Source: Pardosa pseudoannulata
Lineage: Eukaryota; Arthropoda; Arachnida; Araneae; Lycosidae
DNA length: 64,000 bases
Direction of reading: 5' to 3'
Assembly: GCA_032207245.1 (NCBI GenBank)
Contig: CM063501.1
Location: 59,333,170-59,397,169, forward strand
Below, in pieces: positions 55,567 through 64,000 of this stretch (within the stretch, counting starts at the first letter, position 1; each line of letters starts with the position of its first letter). Both the position numbers and the translations under genes were made by a program. The notes below the pieces were generated by a model. It made no database searches. It worked only from the letters and a program-made list of their open reading frames with translations, and was not told the DNA's origin.

Positions 55567-56117
55567 ACGAGATATTTTAAAAAATGAAAGATTTTATAGA
55601 ACATTTATTTTATTTATATCATTAACAACTAATTTAATTCATTAGTTTACTATTATTCACTTTTATTCAACTATTTTAATTATGTTGATAACAACTAAAG
55701 TTTATGGATTTTCATTTTAGAAAATGTCAGCTTAATTATAGCCGAGTAGAACTCAAGTACCACCATTTAGTGGCCACCTACAGGTGTATGTCCATTATAT
55801 CGAAATATTTCATTCTATAGGTATTTCGCTATAAACCGAACTTTCTTCAACAAAAGATTTAAAAGATATTTTGACAATTTTATTTTATAATTGTGAATAT
55901 GTTTTACTTTTCATTTTAAGATTATAATATAAAATATAGCATTTAAACGAGATATTTCAAATATGAAAGCTTTTTTAGAATATTTATTTTATGTCACTAA
56001 CAACTAGTTTAACTCATTAGTTTACTATTATTCACTATTATTCAACTATTTTAATTAAATTATTAACAACTAAAGTTTATGGATTTTCATTTTAGAAAAT
56101 GTCAGCTTAATTATAAT
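55567..56117. repeat. Direct duplication, period about 375 bp
   Basis: CGAGATATTT...AACAACTAAAGTTTATGG...GTCAGCTTAATTATA occurs at about 55567-55742 and 55948-56117. The spacer contains the short repeat at 55744-55850. Confidence 0.85.
55744..55850. repeat. Short interspersed repeat, copy 2
   Basis: Shares GAGTAGAACTCAAGTAC and a CCACCATTTAGTGG palindrome with 48560-48593, and weaker similarity beyond it. Another TATAAACCGAA motif occurs near 54762. Family unknown. Confidence 0.45.
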
Positions 56118-56211
56118 TTACTATAGATATCTATTCATGTATAGTGAATTATTAAGAGATTTTATTTATTTTTTGTATTGGTAAAAACTCTGTGTTTGCA
56201 TATTTATACTA

Positions 56212-57442
56212 CAGTGGATTCCGCTTATTGTGATCGCGGTTAATGTTATCAATCGCTTATTGTTATCGAAATGACTTGGCCCCGATTTTCTCTATTCATT
56301 TGTATGTAAAAATTATCACTTTATGTGATCGTTACATCGGATAATGGGATCAGTTTTCGAACCTTATTTGAACTGGTAAAGGAATATTCACAATATATTC
56401 AGAAGGAACCCATTTTTTTCTTTCCCTTCACTGATATTTGAATTTCCGAGAATTCTCCTCTTTAACCTAGGGAAATTGGAAATAGATAAAGGATTGGGGA
56501 TCCACTATTGTTTGAATTCCCGAGAATTCTCCTCTTCAACCTAGGGAAATTGGAAATAGATAAAGGATTGGGGATCCACTATTGTTTGAATTACCGAGAA
56601 TTCTCCTCTTCAACCTAGGGAAATTGGAAATAGATAAAGGATTGGGGATCCACTATTGTTTGAATTCCCGAGAATTCTCCTCTTCAACCTAGGGAAATTG
56701 GAAATAGATAAAGGATTAGGGATCCACTATTGTTTGAATTCCCGATAATTCTCCCCTTCAACATAGGGAAATTGGAAATAGATAAAGGATTGGGGATCCA
56801 CTATTGTTTGAATTCCTGAGAATTCTCCTCTTCAACCTAGGGAAATTGGAAATAGATAAAGGATTGGGGATCCACTATTGTTTGAATTCCCGATAATTCT
56901 CCTCTTCAACATAGGGAAATTGGAAATAGATAAAGGATTGGGGATACACATTCCTGAAATATTTAAGAAATATGCAACCTTGCTGGTGGTCAATGGTTGT
57001 CAGATAATCAGAAAGCAACACATTATTAAAGGAACTGAGAAGGAGCGTAATCACATTTTATACCTTGCTCGCTTACATGTAGCTTGTCGGTATGGAAGCC
57101 AGAAAGCAAAATTATTTAACATTAAAACAAAAGATCGAAATTTTAAATCGTTATGACAGGTTGATTATGATTATGAACAATTAATCAATGAGCTTCTTAA
57201 AAAGTTGTACACTTTCTAAAATTGATAATTTTTTTTTTTTATACAATTCTTAATGTTTTAAAGGATAATATACATTCCATAAATGTAAGGTTTGTTTTTT
57301 AATTTTATTTTGAAATTTAGTGCATGTGAATTAAAGGGGGGTGTAAATTTATCTAATTTTGCATATCGCTTATTGTTAACAGTCGGTTAGTATTGTCAAA
57401 ATCATGGTGTCTCAAACTGATCACATTAAACGGAATCCACTA
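56212..57442. mobile_element. pogo/Tigger-type MITE expanded by an internal minisatellite
   Basis: A full-length copy of the family at 39720: left end CAGTGGATTCCGCTTATTG after TA (56210-56211), right end in reverse complement (T)AGTGGATTCCGTTTAATG followed by TA. It is 1231 bp, compared with 795 bp for the copy at 39720. Most of the difference is a 74-bp tandem repeat at about 56391-56940. The subterminal TGTTATCAATCGCTTATTG motifs are intact. Coding remnants are as in the satellite but in broken frames; the 92-codon frame at 56878-57156 is a chance frame through it. Confidence 0.85.
56465..56945. repeat. 74-bp minisatellite, about seven units
   Basis: The anchor AC(C/A)TAG starts at 56465, 56539, 56613, 56687, 56761, 56835 and 56909, exactly 74 bp each time. 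Each unit reads GGAAATTGGAAATAGATAAA, GGATTGGGGATCCACTATTG and TGAATTCCCGAGAATTCTCC in order. The corresponding single-copy sequence exists in the satellite units at 40-45 kb, so the expansion happened within one MITE copy. Confidence 0.97.
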
Positions 57443-57789
57443 TATATATATAAAGTTGGGGCACAAAAATAAAACTTAAGGCAAAAAACACAAAGAAACA
57501 TCCAAAGTTCAAGCAGATAAAATTTTTCTTGCTTTATATATTTGCCATTAATTTCAGTAAATCTGCTCAATAGTTTGATCACCCCGTTTGTAGAATTTAA
57601 CCAAACTAGTTAAAAAGTAATCATTTGTAGTTATCATTATCTAACATTGATTATTCGGTGTCCCATTTTATGACTCTGAAGCTTTAAAACTAAAGACTTC
57701 AGCATTCTCCCAGTGAACGGAAATTATGTGAAGAAATTCCAAAGGAATGTGAATAACGATCGCTGCGAGAAATATTTTAGATCCCTTAT

Positions 57790-58010
57790 AAGAAAAATGG
57801 AAAATAACCCGAGAAGTGATTTCTGAAATAAATTCAAACTTCCTGGAATCAGAAGGAACAAAAGTTTTTCTGAATTTAGAACCAAGGGATTTTATGGAAT
57901 CATTCTATGAATCAGATAGAGGGAATTTCTGTTTTATGGCTGTGCACACATATAACAGAGAAGGAAATGTAGCTATGTATATATGGTTAAGTAGTAGAGA
58001 AGAATTATAA
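57790..58010 (+). pseudogene. Unidentified coding-like frame, duplicated (copy 1)
   Basis: A plus-strand frame following a TAA reads about 70 codons without a stop, including REVISEINSNFLESEG, VFLNLEPRDFMESFYES and GNFCFMAVHTYNREGNVA. The composition is protein-like for such an AT-rich region, but no family is recognised. The block is present with almost the same sequence at 59446-59672, where the end differs because of a local change. No promoter or start context is visible. A pyrimidine-rich TTCTCCCAG lies upstream near 57703-57711 and a GGTTAAGT downstream near 57984, which could be splice sites of an exon remnant, but this is weak. It may equally be the interior of an unrecognised transposon. 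Confidence 0.3.
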
Positions 58011-58232
58011 ATTTAAATTATTCATAGAATATTATATGTCAGTATTTTTATATCCATAGAAAAAAAAAGTATAATAAAAAGTAAAACTTCATTTAAATTT
58101 ATATCAGAAATTGTATAAATAGTTGAAGTTTTAAAATTGATAGTTGTTACGTTACTACTATTAGTATGTTACGATATTACGACTATAGATGTTAACCTTA
58201 GAGTAAAATCATCCTTTTTCCAATTTGGTAGT

Positions 58233-58419
58233 GCTGAACGAATGCCGAATGGTAGAGCGCAACTCTTCGGAACTGGAGTTCGTGGGTTCGAATCCCGCTG
58301 CTGGCATGGATGTTCGTAACCGTTCGGAATCGGCTTTAAACCGTAGGTCCCGGTCTCATTAGCCCTCGTGTGCAAAACAGTAGACCGTAGCGCTGCAAAC
58401 CAAACCAAACCAATCCATA
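58233..58419 (+). mobile_element. tRNA-derived SINE, plus strand (copy in left duplicate)
   Basis: The tRNA-like head contains an A box TGGTAGAGCGC (58250-58260) and a perfect B box GGTTCGAATCC (58285-58295). The body is shared with the SINE at 11500-11682, including ACCGTTCGGAATCGG, ACCGTAGGTCC and CTCGTGTGCAAA, and the tail is AAACCAAACCAAACC. The flanks TTGGTAGT (58225-58232) and TTGCTAGT (58420-58427) form a short TSD; the second copy shows TTGGTAGT on both sides. It is a retroposon, not a functional tRNA gene. Frames at 58137-58319 and 58169-58459 are shadows of it. Confidence 0.9.
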
Positions 58420-59445
58420 TTGCTAGTAGTCTCGTATTATTTTTTTCTGTCGTCACCAATTGAATTACCGAGAATTCTCCTCTTCAACCTAGGGAAATTG
58501 GAAATAGATAAAGGATTGGGTATCCACTATTGTTTGAATTCCCGAGAATTCTCCTCTTCAACCTATCGAAATTGGAAATAGATAAAGGATTGGGGATACA
58601 CATTCCTGAAATTTTTAAGAAATATGCAACCTTGCTGGTGGTCAATGGTTGTCAGATAATCAGAAAGCAACCCATTATTATCGCAACTGAGAAGGAGCAT
58701 ATTCACATATTATGCCTTTCTCGCTTACATGCAGCTTGTCGGTATGGAAGCCAGAAAGCAAAATGATTTAACATTAAAACAAAAGATCGAAATTTTAAAT
58801 CGTTATGACAGGTTGATTATGATTATGAACAATTAATCAATGAGCTTCTTAAAAAGTTGTACACTTTCAAAAATTGATAATTAAAAAAAATTTTTTTTTT
58901 ACAATTTAATGTTTTAAAGGATAACATACATTACCTAAATATAAGCTGTTTTTTTCATTTTATTTTGAAATTTAGTACTTGTGAATTAAAGGGGGGACGG
59001 GTAAATTTATCTAATTTTGCATATCGTTTATTGTTATCAATCAGCTATCGTTATCAAAATCATGGTGTCCCAAACTGATCGCATTAAGCGGAATCCACTC
59101 TATATATAAAGTTAGGGCACAAAAATAAAACTTAAGGCAAAAAACACAAAGAAACATTCAAAGTTCAAGCAGATAAAATTTTTCTTGCTTTATATATTTG
59201 CCATTAATTTCAGTAAATCTGCTCAATAGTTTGATCTAACCGTTTGTAGAATTTAACCAAACTAGTTAAAAAGTAATCATTTGTAGTTATCATTATCTAA
59301 CATTGATTATTCGGTGTCCCATTTTATGACTCTGAAGCTTTAAAACTAAAGACTCCAGCATTCTCCCAGTGAACGGAAATTATGTGAAGAAATTCCAAAG
59401 GAATGTGAATAACGATCGCTGCGAGAAATATTTTAGATCCCTTAT

Positions 59446-59672
59446 AAGAAAAATGGAAAATAACCCGAGAAGTGATTTCTGAAATAAATTCAAACTTCCT
59501 GGAATCAGAAGGAACAAAAGTTTTTCTGAATTTAGAACCAAGGGATTTTATGGAATCATTCTATGAATCAGATAGAGGGAATTTCTGTTTTATGACTGTG
59601 CACACATATAACAGAGAAGGAAATGTAGCTATGTATATATGGTTAGATTATAAATTTATTATAAATTTATAA
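59446..59672 (+). pseudogene. Unidentified coding-like frame, duplicated (copy 2)
   Basis: Second copy of the frame at 57790-58010. It is identical over most residues (one Ala-to-Thr change in GNFCFM(A/T)VHTYN), but after MYIWL the sequence enters a TTATAAATTTAT repeat instead of the original end. Function unknown; similarity to the first copy reflects duplication, not evidence of selection. Confidence 0.3.
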
Positions 59673-59915
59673 TCTAACTATTAATTAATTATAAATTTAA
59701 ATTATACATAAAATGTATATGTCAGTATTTTTATATCCATAGAAAAAAAAAGTATAATAAAAAGTAAAACTTCATTTAAATTTATATCAGAAATTGTATA
59801 AATAGTTGAAGTTTTAAAATTGATAGTTGTTACGTTACTACTATTAGTATGTTACGATATTACGACTATAGATGTTAACCTTAGAGTAAAATCATCCTTT
59901 TTCCAATTTGGTAGT

Positions 59916-60097
59916 GCTGAACGAATGCCGAATGGTAGAGCGCAACTCTTCGGAACTGGAGTTCGCGGGTTCGAATCCCGCTGCTGGCATGGATGTTCGT
60001 AACCGTTCGGAATCGGCTTTAAACCGTAGGTCCCGGTCTCATTAGCCCTCGTGTGCAAAACAGTAGACCGTAGTGCTGCAAACCAAACCAATCCATA
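59916..60097 (+). mobile_element. tRNA-derived SINE, plus strand (copy in right duplicate)
   Basis: Duplicate of the SINE at 58233, with the same A box and B box, a slightly shorter CCAAACC tail, and TTGGTAGT on both sides (59908-59915 and 60098-60105). It arose by the tandem duplication, not by a second insertion. Confidence 0.9.
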
Positions 60098-60105
60098 TTG
60101 GTAGT

Positions 60106-60362
60106 AGTCTCGTGTTATTTTTTTCTGTCGTCACCAATGTACAAGAAATGTAGAGGCAAAAACTGTTTTCATTGGTACTAACGTAATTTAGTATTTTCAT
60201 CTCAAAATACTATAAGGCAAAGACTAATGTCCTTGTAGACCTATATGCAGTATACCACCAGATGAAAAATCGGCTGACTCAGTCCTCGCTCCGTGGTCAA
60301 AGTCTCTTACGCGTAATCAGGAAAAATACAAGTTTTATCAAGTAATTTTATTCAATACAAGT
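60106..60362. other. Unassigned DNA
   Basis: No recognised feature between the duplication and the third piggyBac-like element. Confidence 0.55.
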
Positions 60363-60366
60363 TTAA

Positions 60367-60854
60367 TCCTTTAAAGGACAGTGGTTTCATAGTGAAACCA
60401 CCTTTAACATATTTTTTCTCTTCTTTTTGAAGGTATAATAATGATTTTTTTCGGATGTTTTTGATACTTCAAACTATTAATGAATGGTAGCACTACACAC
60501 AATCTATTTTTCTCTTTAAAAAGAGAAAAGAATTTTAGATATTCGATTTCCCTCCGTCATGACCTGAAATGAATATATCTACTCAAAACATCTTTTATAA
60601 ATAGTTTAGCTATTTATCTGTTACATCACTTTAATGATAATTGTACAGTGTTCTTTAAATATTATTTACAATTTAAGAGTGTATTATTTTCCAGCTGTAG
60701 AAGGGGTAGATATTTTTACAGTTAAAACCCGCCATCTAACTACAAATAAATTTTAATATTTTTCACACGTTTCACATGTGTAATGTTCATAGATAACATT
60801 TATAGCCTAATTCCCTTAAATCACAAAGAATTTTCAGTAGTGACCTTTAAAGGG
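60367..60854. mobile_element. piggyBac-like MITE 3
   Basis: TTAA flanks (60363-60366 and 60855-60858) enclose inverted ends TCCTTTAAAGGACAGTGG (left) and CCCTTTAAAGGTCACTAC (right, reverse complement). A perfect hairpin GTGGTTTCA-TAG-TGAAACCAC lies at 60381-60401. There is no transposase-like sequence in the 488 bp. TTAA targets occur often by chance in AT-rich DNA, so the main support is the about 15-bp inverted similarity of the ends. Confidence 0.6.
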
Positions 60855-61117
60855 TTAAGGGTTAAAATTTACTAGTAACATTTGGAAAATTATGGGTAAT
60901 CGATTAACTAGAGATTTCTATATGGTTATAGACATTTCAGGATGTATAACTTCATAGATAAGACTTAGTTCCGGTTATCACAGTTGCTGTATTAATTATA
61001 ATTTTAATTCAGTTGCTAAGATTAAATCTTTTAACATACCCATTTTTTTAATGGGGATTATTTCAAGCTATCTTGGGGTATTAGATTATTATTAATTATA
61101 TCATCAATCATATAATA

Positions 61118-61632
61118 CAGTCTGTTCGATAAGAGCGTGTCGCTCATAACTTAGTCAATAGATATCACGCAGATATCGGCTTAATTGCACGTGTTCTTCA
61201 AACATTAGAGAAGAATGCTTTATAGTTATATTCTTTATTCGATTGTTTTTGCTGTGTTTAAATCAACAATTCCAAAATGAGTGCCACGTATGCGAGTCGT
61301 TTTGAGGCAGTGTTTCTGTGTAACCATCCAAAAAGACCAAAAATGTCTTGTGCAGCTACAACCCGGTACATGAGAAAGTCGAAGTCGTACGTCAGGAAGT
61401 GGGTAGCACGTTATAAAGCGGTACGAAATGTTTACGACCTACTGGATCGGGGTAAACGTCAAAATCAAATGATAAAGTAATTCTTGAATAATCGATAATA
61501 ATGGAGACTGGACAACTTATTAGGTGAAATGTATTTCAGTTTAATATGTATACTACCCGGTACAAGTGTATTTTTAACTTATTCTTTTGTATTTTCAGAG
61601 AAATAGACGACACGCTCTTATGGAAAATACTG
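61118..61632 (+). mobile_element. 515-bp Tc1/mariner-like element
   Basis: The ends are CAGTCTGTTCGATAAGAGCG (left) and CAGTATTTTCCATAAGAGCG (right, reverse complement), with similarity continuing through TGTCG. TA lies on both sides (61116-61117 and 61633-61634). A transposase N-terminal fragment follows about 160 bp from the left end, and the catalytic region is deleted. It is a different family from the element at 23300. Confidence 0.88.
61277..61480 (+). pseudogene. Tc1/mariner-like transposase N-terminal fragment (HTH)
   Basis: A 67-codon frame starting at ATG 61277 reads YASRFEAVFLCNHPKRPKMS, then AATTRYMRKSKSYVRKWVAR and YKAVRNVYDLLDRGKRQ. This is the layout of the bipartite helix-turn-helix DNA-binding region of Tc1/mariner-type transposases: a first helical segment, a 'yV.KWV.RYK' recognition helix, then a linker ending DRG(R/K). 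The frame then meets TAA, and no D, D or E catalytic motif follows before the right inverted repeat. The remnant could at most encode a DNA-binding peptide. The start is a real candidate because it lies at the expected distance inside the element. Confidence 0.75.
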
Positions 61633-61634
61633 TA

Positions 61635-64000
61635 TATAACAATCACGAAGGTTAAAAAAAAGTAAAACTGCATAGCTGACAAGAGTTAAATATAAATAAA
61701 ATAGACGATGGTTTCCAGAAAAAGGGAATCCAACGTTAGCTATAATTAGGAAGAACTTGGCTTAATAATTAAACTTATTTTTAGGCAGTTAGTTTACAAC
61801 AATGTTAGTTTACAAATTTTTCAAAAATTTACATTTTAACCCAGGAGCATTGAAAAGAAAATGTAAAATGTTTTGTTTTTAGATAAATTTATATTTCTCA
61901 GATGATGAATGAGCTAATATATATTTTGTTCTTCATAAAATAGGAAACTTATTGTGCTTACTATCACCTGTCATCGAATGAGAAAGTTAATGTTCAACAA
62001 AGGTAAGGATCCCTTGACAGAATGAGTAGAGGCATTTTTAATATCAATAGTGTTCTTTAGACAAAATCGAATAATAGAGGGACAATATTAGGGGAGTTTA
62101 CAGCAAGTGGTGTAGATAACTATGAAGAACAAATAAATGCTCTTTATATTAATATATTGACAATGTAATACTTTGTACGCATACAACTTGTAGTATAAAT
62201 AAACAGCTCGCATTAAAAGCAAATTCAAAGAACTGATACTATTAGAAATTCAATTTTAAAAAAATTCATTGATAATTGAAATACTCTTTTCTACCTTAAT
62301 AGCCAATTTTTCTCCTAATATTGTCTTACTACTTTTTAACAATGTAAGCTAAAAAATTCCTGGTTTATTTTTTTAAGTTAATTCTTTAGTTGATTTTTTG
62401 AAAATATTTTTTATTTATATGTTTAGTTTTCAACAAAAAATCACCTTCCAGTCTAAATTAGGATTTGATAATCTAAAAGAAATTTAATTTATTTAATTTA
62501 ATTTAATTTAATTTATTGTTTACAGGCTAATGCATGTTAAGAGTATTAGGTAAAAATATGAAAAAAAAGTTTTAATAAACTTATTAAGTATCAACCAAAT
62601 TTTGAAAAATTAATTTAAAAACAAATCACCTAATTTTATTGATTATGTGATTCTTAAGATATGTATTACTTTGTATGTGTACAAATTTTCTAAGTTAATA
62701 ATTTATAAAAATGTTTTGTGACTTATGACGTGACTTTCAAAATGGTAGTCACTGTAATAAAAAAAAATTAAATTTGTACGAAATTTAGACTTAAATACAT
62801 ATAGCCCCTCAGAAATAAAGATTAATAACATATTTCAACAACATTATTAAAATGAATAAATAATAATGACTTTTATGATTGAATTTCATGGTTTAGTTTG
62901 ATTGGAGCTCCAGCAGTCAGTTTCGATCACTAAAGCACTAAGCCAATACCGTTCATCATTTACTAATTAAACTCCAAAATGTTACATGAGCAGTTTGCTA
63001 ATAATGAGTTAAATAACCCACAAGGGAGAGTTAGGTAACCATTTCATTCATCCTATAAAATGAAATAGTATACAGCAACTCAAAATTAATGACTAAATTT
63101 GTAGCACTTTCTATCTAGTTAAGTTATAATGAAAGTAATGAAATGTCGTAAAAATTTAAACTTAGAGTTAGTACCAATATTTTCATTTTTCTCTCTATTT
63201 AAAACAGTTTTGCGTATTTATAGCCTTTTTTGGTCATTCAGCCTCTTAAGAAAATTGTTTTTATTAGTTACATATTTCATAATGTTTTATATTAATTATA
63301 TTTAATTTAAGTCACAAATTCCTCGGAATGATTTTACAATATATCTATTTGCGATTTCCATTTGCATATTGAGTAGAAAATATACTTAAATGAACAATGA
63401 ATTAAGTGAGAGTTATTACTAGATAACATTTTGTTCGGGAAATATTTCATGAAAATTACGTAATATTGTTATGAAATATGCCATAAGGAAGAATTCTTCT
63501 TTTTTTACTAAGACGGACGATGAGTGTTAAAAAGACAAATGAATCCTTAAAATTTATTAAATACTTACGCTATGAAAATATTAGTAAAATATTAGAAACG
63601 CTGTAGAGTTAAAATAATATTTTAATTTAACACGATGATACCGTTAAAAAAGGAACTAAAAAGGTAGCCCAATCCTTGCACTTATTAACAATTTCCTTTA
63701 GAATGCTGCAGATTTTGTAGGTCATCATACTATGGGAGAAAGACGTATGTAGTAAACATTGCTCGTTATGAGGAGAGATCTAAAATGTTAAGATATTATT
63801 TATTATCATTATTATAATTATTATTATTTTTATTATTAGAAACAAATAACATTGTTTGCTTTTTAACATTGTAAATTCAGATACACAATGTCAGGCATCT
63901 ACAAAATTTTAATTTTTCATTAAAAAAGTAGCTGTAAATATAGAATAATGTTTTAAGGATATTTTTAAAATTTAAAATTGATGTTTAGTTATTGACAATA
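61635..64000. other. Unassigned AT-rich DNA
   Basis: No gene or bounded element. A (TTTAA)n run lies at about 62484-62515 and a (TTA)n-rich stretch at about 63797-63838. Confidence 0.6.

Larger units (their letters stand above)
56587..58460. repeat. 1.66-1.68-kb tandem duplication, left copy
   Basis: The block comprises part of the minisatellite, the right half of the Tigger MITE, a unique segment with a coding-like frame, and the tRNA SINE, ending TTTTCTGTCGTCACCAAT. Corresponding points are offset by 1656 bp before the SINE and 1683 bp within it. It carries more minisatellite units than the right copy. Confidence 0.88.
58461..60138. repeat. 1.66-1.68-kb tandem duplication, right copy
   Basis: The block starts inside the minisatellite (TGAATTACCGAGAATTC) with only two 74-bp units and contains the right half of the Tigger MITE (right end at 59100), the coding-like frame and the SINE, ending GTCGTCACCAAT. 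The left inverted repeat of the MITE is absent, as expected if the breakpoint fell in the minisatellite. Confidence 0.88.

Noticed and set aside
58240..58310. Functional tRNA gene
   Set aside because: A and B boxes are good, but the sequence continues into a SINE body with CCAAACC tail and TSD, and it is repeated elsewhere in the window with the same body.

Overview
The window looks like AT-rich intergenic or deep-intronic DNA from an animal genome, probably an arthropod (chelicerate-like), although a mollusc cannot be excluded. The evidence is eukaryotic repeat content: tRNA-derived SINEs with target-site duplications (TSDs), solo LTRs, Tc1/mariner, pogo/Tigger, hAT and piggyBac remnants, and very long (TA)n and (CA)n microsatellites. 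I find no intact host protein-coding gene, no rRNA or functional tRNA gene, no CRISPR array and no prokaryotic or phage features. Most open frames over 60 codons are chance frames, microsatellite read-through or transposon interior.

Layout. 0-9 kb: a solo LTR (508-1098), then unrecognised DNA. 9-23 kb: microsatellites, a SINE with a perfect 14-bp TSD (11500-11682), two piggyBac-like elements at TTAA (12254-12821, 14004-14633), a 344-bp hAT MITE with a perfect 8-bp TSD (17454-17797), a possible solo LTR (19655-19907), a pogo/Tigger-like element with a decayed transposase C-terminus (20042-20620) and a repeat lying between TA tracts (21728-22097). 23-26 kb: a tandem duplication whose left copy carries a 499-bp Tc1-like insertion; the right copy preserves the empty site. 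27-36 kb: four very large microsatellites, a 569-bp hAT MITE with a perfect 8-bp TSD and a fold-back inverted repeat. 36.8-39.4 kb: two short-period tandem arrays. 39.7-45.4 kb: a satellite of about 1.02-1.10 kb period built from a pogo/Tigger-type MITE, with a dimeric higher-order duplication. 46-49.4 kb: a second copy of the TA-bounded repeat and a second solo LTR with a perfect 5-bp TSD. 49.4-54.5 kb: a diverged tandem triplication, one copy of which carries a SINE-like insertion, followed by a recent 1.035-kb tandem duplication. 55.5-60.1 kb: a 375-bp duplication, then another copy of the same Tigger MITE carrying a 74-bp minisatellite, the whole embedded in a 1.66-1.68-kb tandem duplication that includes a tRNA SINE. 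60.3-61.6 kb: a third piggyBac-like MITE and a Tc1/mariner-like element retaining only the DNA-binding N-terminus of its transposase.

The elements do not form a pathway. What connects them is history. One MITE family has seeded two different kinds of tandem repeat in the same 20 kb, and insertions sit inside duplicated blocks so that events can be ordered: duplication before the Tc1 insertion at 23.3 kb, triplication before the SINE-like insertion at 51.9 kb, and SINE insertion before duplication at 58-60 kb. All family assignments come from reading termini, TSDs and short peptide motifs by eye; no database search was possible.
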